NCBI RefSeq assembly: GCF_003074055.1
Contig: NZ_CP029043.1
Location: 4,270,501 to 4,334,500 of the forward strand
Direction of reading: 5' to 3'
DNA: 64,000 nucleotides
Source: Streptomyces nigra
Lineage (GTDB): Bacteria > Actinomycetota > Actinomycetes > Streptomycetales > Streptomycetaceae
Position numbers and translations under genes: made by a program. A model generated the notes under the pieces. It worked only from the letters and a program-made list of their open reading frames with translations. It searched no databases and was not told the DNA's origin. Below are positions 15,211-22,580 of this stretch, piece by piece (positions within the stretch are counted from its first letter, which is position 1; each line of letters opens with the position of its first letter).

Positions 15211-15806
15211 GGCTCGTCGTCGTGTCCGCGGGACTGAGCGTCCCCTCCTCCACCCGGCTGCTCGCCGACCGGCTGGCCGCCGCGACGGGACGCCAGGCGG
15301 ACGTGGACGTCGGGGTCGTCGAGCTGCGCGAACTCGCCGTGGAGATCGCGCAGAACCTGACCAACGGCTTCCCCGGGCGCCGGCTGGCCGCCGCGATCGA
15401 CGCGGTGACCTCGGCGGACGGCCTGATCGTCGTCACGCCGGTGTTCTCCGCGTCGTACAGCGGGCTGTTCAAGTCGTTCTTCGACGTCATCGACAAGGAC
15501 GCGCTCACCGGGATGCCGGTGCTGATCGCCGCGACCGGCGGCACCGCCCGGCACTCCCTCGTCCTGGACCACGCGCTGCGCCCGCTCTTCGCCCACCTGC
15601 GGGCCGTCGTCGTCCCCACCGGGGTGTACGCGGCCTCCGAGGACTGGGGCGCCGAGGGCCTGGACGGACGGATCGAACGGGCGGCCGGCGAGCTGGCCGC
15701 GCTGATGCGGGGGCTGTCGGCGACGCGGCGGCCCGCGCCGGACGCCTTCACGGTGGTGCCGTTCGCCGAACAGCTGGCGGCGGTGACGGAGGGGTCCGCC
15801 GACTGA
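15207..15806 (+). CDS. NADPH-dependent FMN reductase (CE1759-like)
   Basis: 199 aa flavodoxin-like fold protein. The N-terminal strand and phosphate loop S-A-G-L-S-V-P-S-S-T-R-L-L (about 7-19), V-V-T-P-V-F-S-A-S-Y-S-G-L-F-K near 82-97 and A-T-G-G-T near 113 are those of NADPH-dependent FMN reductases. The start ATG at 15207 overlaps the monooxygenase stop (ATGA), indicating coupled synthesis of the two halves of a two-component monooxygenase. No ribosome-binding site is needed beyond the GAGGAGGTG sequence within the upstream gene end. Confidence 0.88.
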   Translation: MRLVVVSAGLSVPSSTRLLADRLAAATGRQADVDVGVVELRELAVEIAQNLTNGFPGRRLAAAIDAVTSADGLIVVTPVFSASYSGLFKSFFDVIDKDALTGMPVLIAATGGTARHSLVLDHALRPLFAHLRAVVVPTGVYAASEDWGAEGLDGRIERAAGELAALMRGLSATRRPAPDAFTVVPFAEQLAAVTEGSAD

Positions 15807-15867
15807 CGGCGACAGCGGGATCACAGGAGAAAGGCGAGCGTGAGATCCCGGTAAGAAGGGTGAGCGT

Positions 15868-15912
15868 ATGCGGCCCCTCACAGCCCGACCGCCCGGGGCC
15901 TTGGCACTATGA
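15868..15912 (+). other. Possible 14-codon leader ORF ahead of the response regulator
   Basis: ATG at 15868 follows AAGAAGG by 8 nt and opens a 14-codon frame (M-R-P-L-T-A-R-P-P-G-A-L-A-L) ending TGA at 15910-15912, 4 nt before the regulator GTG. It may deliver ribosomes to the regulator start, which has no properly spaced site of its own. Alternatively CACTAT (15905-15910) is a -10 for a leaderless regulator mRNA. Speculative. Confidence 0.3.
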
Positions 15913-15916
15913 AGGC

Positions 15917-16645
15917 GTGGCCCACACTGTGCTCCTCGCCGAAGACGACCGCGCCATCCGCAACGCGCTGGAGCGTGCCCTGACCCTGGAGGGCTATCGG
16001 GTCACCGCGGTCGCCGACGGTGTCGAGGCGCTCGCCCAGGCCCACCGCACCCCTCCGGACGTGCTCGTCCTCGACGTGATGATGCCCGGCATCGACGGCC
16101 TCCAGGTCTGCCGGGTGCTGCGCGCCGAGGGCGACAACACCCCGATCCTCATGCTCACGGCGCTCGTGGAGACCCAGGACCGCATCGCGGGACTGGACGC
16201 GGGCGCCGACGACTACGTCGTCAAGCCGTTCGACGTCGAGGAGGTCTTCGCCCGGCTGCGCGCCCTGCTGCGCCGCACCGGCGACACGAACGGCGCCCCC
16301 GCCCCCGCCGAAGCGCCCCGGCAGACCCCCGCCGGTGCCTCCGGGCGGCTCATCGAGGCCGCCGGGCTGCGGATGGACCCGCAGGCGCGGCGCGCCTGGC
16401 GCGGCGAGCGCGAGCTGGAGCTGACCCGCACCGAGTTCGAGCTGCTGGAGCTGCTCGTACGCAACGCCGGGATCGTCCTCGACCACGCCACCATCTACGA
16501 CAAGATCTGGGGCTACGACTTCGGCCCCGGCTCCAAGAACCTCGCCGTCTACGTCGGCTATCTGCGCCGCAAGCTCGACGCGCCCGGCGCCCCGCAGCTC
16601 ATCCACACGGTGCGCGGCGTGGGCTATGTGCTGCGGGAGGACTGA
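15917..16645 (+). CDS. OmpR/PhoB-type response regulator
   Basis: 242 aa. Receiver domain (1-120): acidic pair E-D-D near residues 8-10, phosphoacceptor Asp in V-L-D-V-M-M-P-G-I-D-G (about 53), Thr in M-L-T-A and Lys in V-K-P-F. An Ala/Pro linker (about 122-140) is followed by a winged-helix DNA-binding domain with L-T-R-T-E-F-E-L-L-E-L-L and H-T-V-R-G-V-G-Y-V-L. GTG start at 15917; the spacing to GAAGG is too short, so it may be leaderless or coupled to a short leader ORF. The cognate kinase starts right after its stop codon. MprA-like in overall pattern; the signal is unknown. Confidence 0.92.
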   Translation: MAHTVLLAEDDRAIRNALERALTLEGYRVTAVADGVEALAQAHRTPPDVLVLDVMMPGIDGLQVCRVLRAEGDNTPILMLTALVETQDRIAGLDAGADDYVVKPFDVEEVFARLRALLRRTGDTNGAPAPAEAPRQTPAGASGRLIEAAGLRMDPQARRAWRGERELELTRTEFELLELLVRNAGIVLDHATIYDKIWGYDFGPGSKNLAVYVGYLRRKLDAPGAPQLIHTVRGVGYVLRED

Positions 16646-18106
16646 GTGGCCGGCCGCGTCCGCCGCCGGCTCGCCCGGCTGCTGACCGGACCCCGGCGCA
16701 CCGGACTGCTCTCGCTGCGCGGCACCTTCGCGGTGTCCTTCGCCGCCGTCACCGCCGTCGTCACCCTGCTGGTCGGCCTGCTCTCCTACACCGCGGCCGC
16801 CCGTCTGGTGCGGGTGGACCAGGAGAGCGTGTTCGACGAGGTCGTGCAGGACCTGCGGGGCGAGGTGCGGCAGCGGCCGATGACGCCGGACGACTTCTCC
16901 TCCTCCGCGCCCGGCCACGACCTGGTCCGGCCCGCCCGCACCGATGTGCAGGTGCTGGGGCCGGACGGCGCCGTCGTCGACCCCGGCAGCCCCGGGCTGC
17001 CGGTCGAGGCCGCCGACCGGCGGGTCGCGGCCGAGCGGACCGCCGGGCGGATGATCCAGCACCGGGACGTAGACGTCGGCGACGACGTCTACCGCGTCGC
17101 CACGGTCGCGCTCGGCGGCGGCCGGGGCGCCGTGCAGATCGCCCAGGAGTTCAGCGACACCGAGGACCTGCTGCGGGCCCTCCAGCAGCGGACGCTGCTG
17201 CTGATGTCGGCCATCGTCGTCCTCGCCGGGCTGTTCGGCTGGTGGCTGGCACGGCGCATCACCCGGCGGCTCGTCGTCCTCACCGACGCCGCCGAGGACG
17301 TCGCCCGTACCCGCCGGCTCGGTATCGAGGTCCCGGTCACCGGGTACGACGAGGTCGGCCGGCTGGGCCGCGCCTTCGACCGGATGCTGGGCCGGCTCGC
17401 TCAGTCGGAGGAGGACCAGCGGCGGCTCGTGCAGGACGCGGGGCACGAGCTGCGGACCCCGCTCACCTCCCTGCGCACCAACATCTCGCTGCTGCGCCGC
17501 ATCGACGAGCTGCCGCCCGACGCCCGCGACGAGTTGGTCGCCGACCTGGGTCAGGAGGCGCGGGAGCTGACCGACCTGGTCAACGAGCTGGTCGACCTCG
17601 CCGCCGGGCAGTCCGACACCGAGCCGGCCCAGCGGGTGGACCTCGCCGAGATCGCCGAGGACGTGGCCGTGCTCGCCCGGCGGCGCACCGGCCGGCGGAT
17701 CGTGGTCCGCGCCTGCGGCGACACCAGCCTCACCGGGCGGCCGGGGATGCTCCAGCGGGCCCTGACCAACCTCGTGGAGAACGCCGCGAAGTTCGACCGC
17801 GACGGCACCGCGCCCATCGAGATCGGCGTCGCCGGGCCCGCCCGCCCCGGCACGGTCCGCGTCGAGGTCCTCGACCGGGGCCCGGGCATCGCCGACGACG
17901 ACCTGATGCGTGTCTTCGACCGCTTCTACCGCGCCCCCGACGCCCGTTCCCTGCCGGGCTCGGGCCTGGGCCTGTCGATCGTCCGCGAGGTGGCCCTCGC
18001 CCACGGCGGAGCCCCGTTCGCGTTCCACCGCGAGGGCGGCGGCACGGCGATCGGCTTCACGGCGGGACGGCCGGGGGAGACGGGGGCGGTTCGGGAGAGG
18101 GCGTGA
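16646..18106 (+). CDS. Sensor histidine kinase, HisKA type
   Basis: 486 aa. GTG start immediately after the response-regulator TGA. TM1 about 26-50 (F-A-V-S-F-A-A-V-T-A-V-V), extracytoplasmic sensor about 51-180, TM2 about 185-205 (L-L-L-M-S-A-I-V-V-L-A-G-L-F-G-W-W), then HAMP, HisKA with phosphorylatable His in D-A-G-H-E-L-R-T-P-L (about 270), and HATPase_c with N-L-V-E-N-A-A-K-F, D-R-G-P-G-I and S-G-L-G-L-S-I-V. It should phosphorylate the regulator encoded upstream. MprB-like architecture. It ends before a hairpin terminator. Confidence 0.93.
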   Translation: MAGRVRRRLARLLTGPRRTGLLSLRGTFAVSFAAVTAVVTLLVGLLSYTAAARLVRVDQESVFDEVVQDLRGEVRQRPMTPDDFSSSAPGHDLVRPARTDVQVLGPDGAVVDPGSPGLPVEAADRRVAAERTAGRMIQHRDVDVGDDVYRVATVALGGGRGAVQIAQEFSDTEDLLRALQQRTLLLMSAIVVLAGLFGWWLARRITRRLVVLTDAAEDVARTRRLGIEVPVTGYDEVGRLGRAFDRMLGRLAQSEEDQRRLVQDAGHELRTPLTSLRTNISLLRRIDELPPDARDELVADLGQEARELTDLVNELVDLAAGQSDTEPAQRVDLAEIAEDVAVLARRRTGRRIVVRACGDTSLTGRPGMLQRALTNLVENAAKFDRDGTAPIEIGVAGPARPGTVRVEVLDRGPGIADDDLMRVFDRFYRAPDARSLPGSGLGLSIVREVALAHGGAPFAFHREGGGTAIGFTAGRPGETGAVRERA

Positions 18107-18153
18107 CGCGTCACGCGGACGGCTCCTGCGGGGCACCGCACGGCGGATGAAAG

Positions 18154-18175
18154 GGCGAGGTCCGAAGACCTCGCC
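18154..18175. terminator. Hairpin terminator after the kinase gene (repeat copy A)
   Basis: GGCGAGGTC (18154-18162) pairs perfectly with GACCTCGCC (18167-18175) around a CGAA tetraloop. A diverged copy of the same hairpin lies at 22538-22561, on the other side of the arsenic island. Confidence 0.8.
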
Positions 18176-18195
18176 TCTCCGTGTTCAGCGCCCGC

Positions 18196-18246
18196 TCAGG
18201 GCCGGATCAGGCAGTACGGCCGGTGGCCCGCCTCGTGCAGCTGCTC
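18196..18246 (-). pseudogene. 3'-end remnant of a paralogue of the gene at 22581-23012
   Basis: The last 16 codons before TGA at 18196-18198 read E-Q-L-H-E-A-G-H-R-P-Y-C-L-I-R-P, matching R-L-H-E-A-G-H-Q-P-Y-C-L-V-W-P at the end of the intact gene at 22581. The similarity stops upstream of this point and the frame then continues as unrelated Arg-rich sequence. It looks like the surviving tail of a broken gene, still followed by its terminator. Confidence 0.6.
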
Positions 18247-18575
18247 CGTACGACCTCGGCCTCGGAGCGCAGGGGTGTCATTCCGCCCGCCTCGCGCACG
18301 ATCTCTGAGTAAGCCGCCGGCCTGAGAGCCGTCTTGGCGTCGGCCGGGTCCGTTCGCGCCTTGACGACGAGGTCCGTCAACTGTTGCATCCGCACCTCCG
18401 ACGGCCGCTTGGGCTGCTGCCGGACGAGCGCGGCCGTACGGTCGGAGTTCTTGTGCTCGCCGGCCTGCATGCACAGCCGCCGCTGCACACGTACGAGGCG
18501 CTGCCCGGGCCCAAGCATCCATACTGCGCGGGCGTTGTTCTCAAAGGCGCCGCGCGGTTTGAGGTTATGAGGCAA
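18207..18575 (-). CDS. Doubtful ORF at the left edge of the arsenic island
   Basis: 122 codons. The middle (R-Q-Q-P-K-R-P-S-E-V-R-M-Q-Q-L-T-D-L-V-V-K-A-R) has Streptomyces-like third-position GC and looks coding, but I recognise no family. The 3' end overlaps the gene remnant in another frame, which suggests a truncated or frameshifted gene rather than an intact one. The flanking 18540-18610 stretch is comparatively AT-rich. Confidence 0.3.
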   Translation of the reverse strand: MPHNLKPRGAFENNARAVWMLGPGQRLVRVQRRLCMQAGEHKNSDRTAALVRQQPKRPSEVRMQQLTDLVVKARTDPADAKTALRPAAYSEIVREAGGMTPLRSEAEVVRSSCTRRATGRTA

Positions 18576-18621
18576 GTCGCGGTGTTACGCGGCATTTACG
18601 TATACCGCTGACCTCGGAGAG

Positions 18622-18662
18622 GCCGGGGCGGCTGGGCTCTGAAGCCGGTACGCCGCCCCGGC
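18622..18662 (-). terminator. Terminator downstream of trxB
   Basis: Perfect 11-bp arms GCCGGGGCGGC (18622-18632) and GCCGCCCCGGC (18652-18662) with a 19-nt loop, 12 bp beyond the trxB stop codon. Confidence 0.7.
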
Positions 18663-18674
18663 GCTCCAGTCGCG

Positions 18675-19664
18675 TCAGGCCGGTACGGCAGCCGTAAGCC
18701 TCGCGGCGCTGCCGTCGGCGAGTGCCGCGAGATACCGCTCCGCGTCCAGCGCTGCCGCACAGCCACTCGCGGCGGCGGTGATCGCCTGGCGGTAGGTGTG
18801 GTCGACGACGTCGCCCGCGGCGAAGACGCCGGGAACATTCGTGCGGGTGGAGGGCGAGGCGACCTGGATGTAGCCGTTGCCGTCCAGGTCCAGTTGGCCC
18901 TTGAACAGCTCCGTGCGCGGATCGTGGCCGATGGCGATGAACAGGCCGGTCGCGTCCAGGTCGCGGGTGGCGCTGCTGAAGACGTCACGCAGCACGAGCC
19001 CGGCCAGCATGCCGTTGCTCTCCTTGATCTCGGCGATCTCGGAGTCGAAGGCGAAGGAGATCTTGTCGTCGGCGAAGGCCCGGTTCTGCATGACCTGCGA
19101 GGCGCGCAGCGTGGAACGCCGGTGGACGACGGTCACCGAGCGGGCGAAGCGGGTGAGGAACGTGGCCTCCTCCATGGCGGTGTCACCGCCGCCGACGACC
19201 ACGATGTCGCGGTCCCGGAAGAAGAAGCCGTCGCAGGTGGCGCACCAGGACACGCCCCGGCCGGAGAGTTCGTCCTCCTTGGGCAGGCCGAGCTTGCGGT
19301 AGCCGGAGCCGGTCGCCACGATCACCGTCTTCGCGCGGTGCACCGTGCCCGCCGTGTCGGTGACGGTCTTGATGTCCCCGGTGAGGTCGACGGCGACGAT
19401 GTCGTCGTCGACCATCTCGGCGCCGAACCTCTCGGCCTGGGCGCGCATGTTCGTCATCAGATCCGGGCCGTCTATGCCCTCGGGGAAGCCGGGGAAGTTC
19501 TCGACCTCGGTCGTCGTGGTGAGCGCGCCGCCCACGAAGATCGCACCGCCGAACACAAGCGGCTTGAGTTCGGCGCGGCCGGTGTAGAGGGAGGCTGTGT
19601 ATCCGGCGGGGCCGGAGCCGATGACGATGACCTCGCGTATGCCGGTGTCGTTCACTGAGGTCAC
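18675..19664 (-). CDS. trxB: Thioredoxin reductase-like protein of the ars operon (ArsT/TrxB)
   Basis: 329 aa flavoprotein disulfide reductase. FAD motif G-S-G-P-A-G (about 17-22), redox-active C-A-T-C (about 143), NADPH motif G-G-G-D-T-A (about 163), and C-terminal FAD contact G-V-F-A-A-G-D. The GTG at 19664 overlaps the arsC stop (GTGA); an in-frame GTG three codons in (19655) has better spacing to AGGAGG. Located in the arsenate-reductase operon, it probably keeps thioredoxin reduced for the adjacent ArsC proteins, the role proposed for ArsT; no thioredoxin gene is present here. Confidence 0.9.
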   Translation of the reverse strand: MTSVNDTGIREVIVIGSGPAGYTASLYTGRAELKPLVFGGAIFVGGALTTTTEVENFPGFPEGIDGPDLMTNMRAQAERFGAEMVDDDIVAVDLTGDIKTVTDTAGTVHRAKTVIVATGSGYRKLGLPKEDELSGRGVSWCATCDGFFFRDRDIVVVGGGDTAMEEATFLTRFARSVTVVHRRSTLRASQVMQNRAFADDKISFAFDSEIAEIKESNGMLAGLVLRDVFSSATRDLDATGLFIAIGHDPRTELFKGQLDLDGNGYIQVASPSTRTNVPGVFAAGDVVDHTYRQAITAAASGCAAALDAERYLAALADGSAARLTAAVPA

Positions 19665-20080
19665 GCCTCCTGCTTGGCGTCGATCTCGGCGATGAGCGCC
19701 TCGATGCGGGTCTTGATTTCGTCGCGGATGGGGCGGACGGCCTCGACGCCCTTGCCGGCCGGGTCTTCGAGGGCCCAGTCGAGGTACTTCTTGCCGGGGA
19801 AGATGGGGCAGGCGTCGCCGCAGCCCATGGTGATGACGTAGTCGGACGCCTGGACGGCCTCGGTGGTCAGGATCTTCGGCTTGGCGTCGGCGATGTCGAC
19901 GCCGACTTCCTTCATGGCCTCGACGGCAGAGGGGTTGACCTGGTCGCCCGGGACGGAGCCGGCGGAGCGGACCTCGATCCGGTCGCCCGCGAGGTGCTGG
20001 AGGAATCCGGCGGCCATCTGGGAGCGGCCGGCGTTGTGGACGCAGACGAACAGCACGGAGGCGAGCGGGCTGGAGGACAT
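19661..20080 (-). CDS. arsC: Arsenate reductase, LMW-phosphatase fold
   Basis: 139 aa. P-loop C-V-H-N-A-G-R-S-Q-M near residues 13-22 carries the nucleophilic Cys. The second conserved element M-G-C-G-D-A-C-P (about 83-90) supplies the two cysteines that relay the disulfide, and a D-W Asp loop (Y-L-D-W-A-L-E-D-P) follows. This pattern is the thioredoxin-coupled pI258-type ArsC, which reduces arsenate to arsenite. ATG at 20080 with GAAGGAAG upstream. It lies between a longer second ArsC and trxB, so all three are probably one transcript. Confidence 0.92.
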   Translation of the reverse strand: MSSSPLASVLFVCVHNAGRSQMAAGFLQHLAGDRIEVRSAGSVPGDQVNPSAVEAMKEVGVDIADAKPKILTTEAVQASDYVITMGCGDACPIFPGKKYLDWALEDPAGKGVEAVRPIRDEIKTRIEALIAEIDAKQEA

Positions 20081-20128
20081 CGGTTTCTTCCTTCGTCAGT
20101 GATTCTTACGGTGGTGCGGGGTGCGGAT

Positions 20129-20764
20129 TCAGGTGCTCGGCAGGGAGGCGAGCAGTTCGGTGATGTGGGCGTCGAGCGCGTCGCGGATGCCGCGGACCAT
20201 GGCGATCGGGGCGCCCTCAGGGTCGGTGACGGGCCAGTCGAGGTAGCAGCGGCCGGGCAGGACGGGGCAGGCGTCCCCGCATCCCATGGTGATGACGATG
20301 TCGGCGGCCTGCACGACCTCGTCGGTCAGTGGCTTGGGGAACGCGTCGCTGAGGTCCACGCCGGCCTCGGTGAGCACCTGGGTGACGACCGGATCGACCT
20401 CGGCGGCCGGGAGCGTGCCCGCGGACGAAACGACCACGTGTCCGCCCGCGCGGTGCGCGAGGAGGGCTGCTGCCATCTGCGAACGGCCGACGTTGTGGCT
20501 GCAGACAAACAGCACGCGGGGCACGCCGCAGTCGGGCACCCCCTGCACGTGTGCCAGCGCGTCCAGCCGCTCAGTGGCGAGGTGCTCGGCCAGTACGACC
20601 AGGTGGGTGCGGACGCGGGCGTGCTCGGCCAGCCGTTCGAAGGAGTCGGTGACGAGGCGCTGGATGGTCTCCGGGGCGAAGCGCCCGCGGTAGCGCAGGG
20701 CGAGTCGGGCGATGCCCGACGCGAGGCGCTCATCGGGCAGGACGGGGGGCGGGGATGCGGTCAC
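20129..20764 (-). CDS. arsC: Arsenate reductase with extra N-terminal helical domain
   Basis: 211 aa, about 70 residues longer than its neighbour. The C-terminal part (about 82-211) is a complete LMW-phosphatase-type ArsC: C-S-H-N-V-G-R-S-Q-M, M-G-C-G-D-A-C-P, Y-L-D-W. The N-terminal part (about 10-75) is predicted helical (I-A-R-L-A-L-R-Y-R-G-R-F-A-P-E-T-I-Q, V-T-D-S-F-E-R-L-A), resembling the three-helix-bundle domain attached to some actinobacterial ArsC proteins. GTG at 20764 with GAAGGGGG upstream. First gene of the leftward ars operon, facing arsR. Confidence 0.88.
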   Translation of the reverse strand: MTASPPPVLPDERLASGIARLALRYRGRFAPETIQRLVTDSFERLAEHARVRTHLVVLAEHLATERLDALAHVQGVPDCGVPRVLFVCSHNVGRSQMAAALLAHRAGGHVVVSSAGTLPAAEVDPVVTQVLTEAGVDLSDAFPKPLTDEVVQAADIVITMGCGDACPVLPGRCYLDWPVTDPEGAPIAMVRGIRDALDAHITELLASLPST

Positions 20765-20819
20765 GGGAACCCCCTTCGGGGCAGCGGGGCGCGGGCCCCA
20801 GGTGTCAGCCCCGGCTGGT

Positions 20820-20859
20820 ATCAGCTCGGAGTGATGTGAGAGTATCAGTCCATGATGAT
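20820..20859. promoter_or_regulatory. Two tandem ArsR-type operator boxes
   Basis: ATCAGCTCGGAGTGAT (20820-20835) and ATCAGTCCATGATGAT (20844-20859) both fit ATCAN-N6-NTGAT, close to the ATCAA-N6-TTGAT consensus of ArsR/SmtB operators. They are spaced 24 bp start to start, lie between the divergent arsC and arsR genes, and the second covers the arsR start codon. ArsR bound here would repress both halves of the island until arsenite releases it. Confidence 0.55.
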
Positions 20860-21160
20860 GTCAGTCGACACTGACCTGATCCGGGTGCTGGCCGACCCGC
20901 TCAGGCTCCGGATCGTGACCCTGCTGGCCCGCGAGACGCTGTGCACCACGCACCTCGTCGAGGAGACCGGCGCCCGGCAGACCAATCTCTCCAACCACCT
21001 CAGGGTCCTGCGCGAGGCCGGGGTCGTGGAGACCGAGCCGTGCGGGCGCTTCACCTACTACAAGCTCCGCCCCGACGTCATCGCCCAGCTCGCCGGGCAG
21101 TTCGCCGACCTGGCCGAGTCCGCCCGCACCGCCGCCGACAACAAGAGGGCCTGCCCGTGA
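20852..21160 (+). CDS. arsR: ArsR family arsenic-responsive repressor
   Basis: 102 aa winged-helix repressor: D-P-L-R-L-R-I-V-T-L-L, recognition helix R-Q-T-N-L-S-N-H-L-R-V-L, wing G-R-F-T-Y-Y-K-L. Cysteines occur at E-T-L-C-T-T (about 31) and E-P-C-G-R (about 70), plus a C-terminal R-A-C-P; which of them bind As(III) cannot be told, as the classic E-L-C-V-C-D-L motif is absent. Start taken at the first of three ATG-type codons (20852). The stop overlaps the acr3 start. Confidence 0.93.
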   Translation: MMMSVDTDLIRVLADPLRLRIVTLLARETLCTTHLVEETGARQTNLSNHLRVLREAGVVETEPCGRFTYYKLRPDVIAQLAGQFADLAESARTAADNKRACP

Positions 21161-22266
21161 CCTCCACCGAGCCCACCACCTCCGCTCCGGCCGGGGCGGA
21201 GGACGACTCGATCGTCAAGAAGCTCTCCACCCTTGACCGTTACCTCGCGGTGTGGATCCTCATCGCCATGGCCGTCGGCCTTGGACTCGGGCGACTGATC
21301 CCCGGGCTGAATGACCCGCTGGCGAAGGTGGAGGCCGGCGGCATCTCGCTGCCCATCGCCCTCGGGCTGCTGATCATGATGTACCCGGTCCTGGCCAAGG
21401 TTCGCTACGACAAGCTCGACGCCGTCACCGGCGACCGCAAGCTGATGATCTCCTCCCTGGTCATCAACTGGATCCTCGGACCCGCGGTCATGTTCGCCCT
21501 GGCCTGGATCTTCCTGCCGGACCTGCCCGAGTACCGCACCGGCCTGATCATCGTCGGCCTGGCCCGCTGCATCGCCATGGTCATCATCTGGAACGACCTC
21601 GCCTGCGGCGACCGCGAGGCCGCAGCCGTGCTCGTCGCGCTGAACTCGGTCTTCCAGGTTCTGGCGTTCGGCCTGCTGGGCTGGTTCTACCTCGAACTGC
21701 TCCCCGGCTGGCTGGGCCTGGGCGACGGGGAGCACCTGGACATCTCGATGTGGGAGATCGCCTTCAACGTGGTCATCTTCCTGGGCGTCCCGCTGCTGGC
21801 CGGGTTTCTGACCCGCCGGATCGGCGAGAAGAAGATGGGCCGCGAGAGCTACGAGTCCCGCTTCCTGCCGAAGATCGGCCCCTGGGCGTTGTACGGGCTG
21901 CTGTTCACGATCGTGATCCTCTTCGCCCTGCAGGGGAAGACCATCACCTCCCAGCCGCTGGATGTCGCCCGCATCGCGCTGCCGCTGCTGGTGTACTTCG
22001 CTGTGATGTTCTTCGGCACCTTCCTCCTCGGCAAGAGCCTGGGGCTGGCCTACGACCGGACCACGACCCTGGCGTTCACCGCAGCGGGCAACAACTTCGA
22101 GCTGGCCATCGCGGTCGCCATCGCCACCTTCGGCGTCACCTCCGGCCAGGCCCTCTCCGGCGTCGTCGGCCCGCTCATCGAAGTGCCGGTGCTGATCGGC
22201 CTCGTCTACGTCGCGCTCGCCTGGCGTAAAAAGTTCACTGACGACGCGGTGACCACGACCCCGTGA
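21157..22266 (+). CDS. acr3: ACR3 family arsenite efflux permease
   Basis: 369 aa, about ten transmembrane segments. GTG start in a GTGA overlap with arsR. Family signatures are M-M-Y-P-V-L-A-K-V-R-Y, A-R-C-I-A-M-V-I-I-W-N-D-L-A-C-G-D (with the conserved essential Cys of TM4), and F-T-A-A-G-N-N-F-E-L-A-I-A-V-A-I near the C-terminus. It exports arsenite using the proton gradient and is the effector of the island, receiving arsenite made by the two ArsC proteins. The stop codon overlaps the start of a broken arsO-like gene. Confidence 0.95.
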   Translation: MTSTEPTTSAPAGAEDDSIVKKLSTLDRYLAVWILIAMAVGLGLGRLIPGLNDPLAKVEAGGISLPIALGLLIMMYPVLAKVRYDKLDAVTGDRKLMISSLVINWILGPAVMFALAWIFLPDLPEYRTGLIIVGLARCIAMVIIWNDLACGDREAAAVLVALNSVFQVLAFGLLGWFYLELLPGWLGLGDGEHLDISMWEIAFNVVIFLGVPLLAGFLTRRIGEKKMGRESYESRFLPKIGPWALYGLLFTIVILFALQGKTITSQPLDVARIALPLLVYFAVMFFGTFLLGKSLGLAYDRTTTLAFTAAGNNFELAIAVAIATFGVTSGQALSGVVGPLIEVPVLIGLVYVALAWRKKFTDDAVTTTP

Positions 22267-22508
22267 CGCAGCACGTGGATGTGGTGGTGGTCGGTGGTGG
22301 TCGGGCAGGGCTCGCCGCCGGCCATCACCTGCGTCGTCAGGGCATCGACTTCACCATCCTCGACGCCGAACCAGCACCGGGCGGGGCTGGGCAGCACATG
22401 TGGGACTCGCTGCGCCTGTTCTCCCCGGCCGGCTCATGCCCACACAGCCCGGCGAGACCCACCCCGACACCGGTCACGTGGTGGACTACCTGACCGAGTG
22501 CCCTGGCC
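22263..22508 (+). pseudogene. Truncated, frameshifted ArsO-like flavin monooxygenase gene
   Basis: It begins with GTG in a GTGA overlap with acr3. The FAD-binding start V-V-V-V-G-G-G-R-A-G-L-A-A-G and W-D-S-L-R-L-F-S-P-A are intact (residues 8-58), then the frame is wrong. The next frame continues in register with the family as L-P-G-R-L-M-P-T-Q-P-G-E and D-T-G-H-V-V-D-Y-L-T, ending about 22505. The remaining two thirds of a normal flavoprotein is missing, and the sequence passes straight into the right-hand repeat of the island. One small deletion near 22430-22440 plus a 3' truncation explain it. Confidence 0.75.
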
Positions 22509-22537
22509 GCCTGACGGCCCCTCCCCGGCATGCAAAA

Positions 22538-22561
22538 GGGCGAGGCCCGAAGACCCCGCCC
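22538..22561. terminator. Imperfect hairpin, repeat copy B of the island boundary
   Basis: GGGCGAGG and CCCCGCCC arms around the CGAA loop, the diverged counterpart of the hairpin at 18154-18175. It lies just beyond the stop of the minus-strand gene at 22581 and probably terminates it. Confidence 0.55.
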
Positions 22562-22580
22562 GCCCCTCACGAAACCCAGC

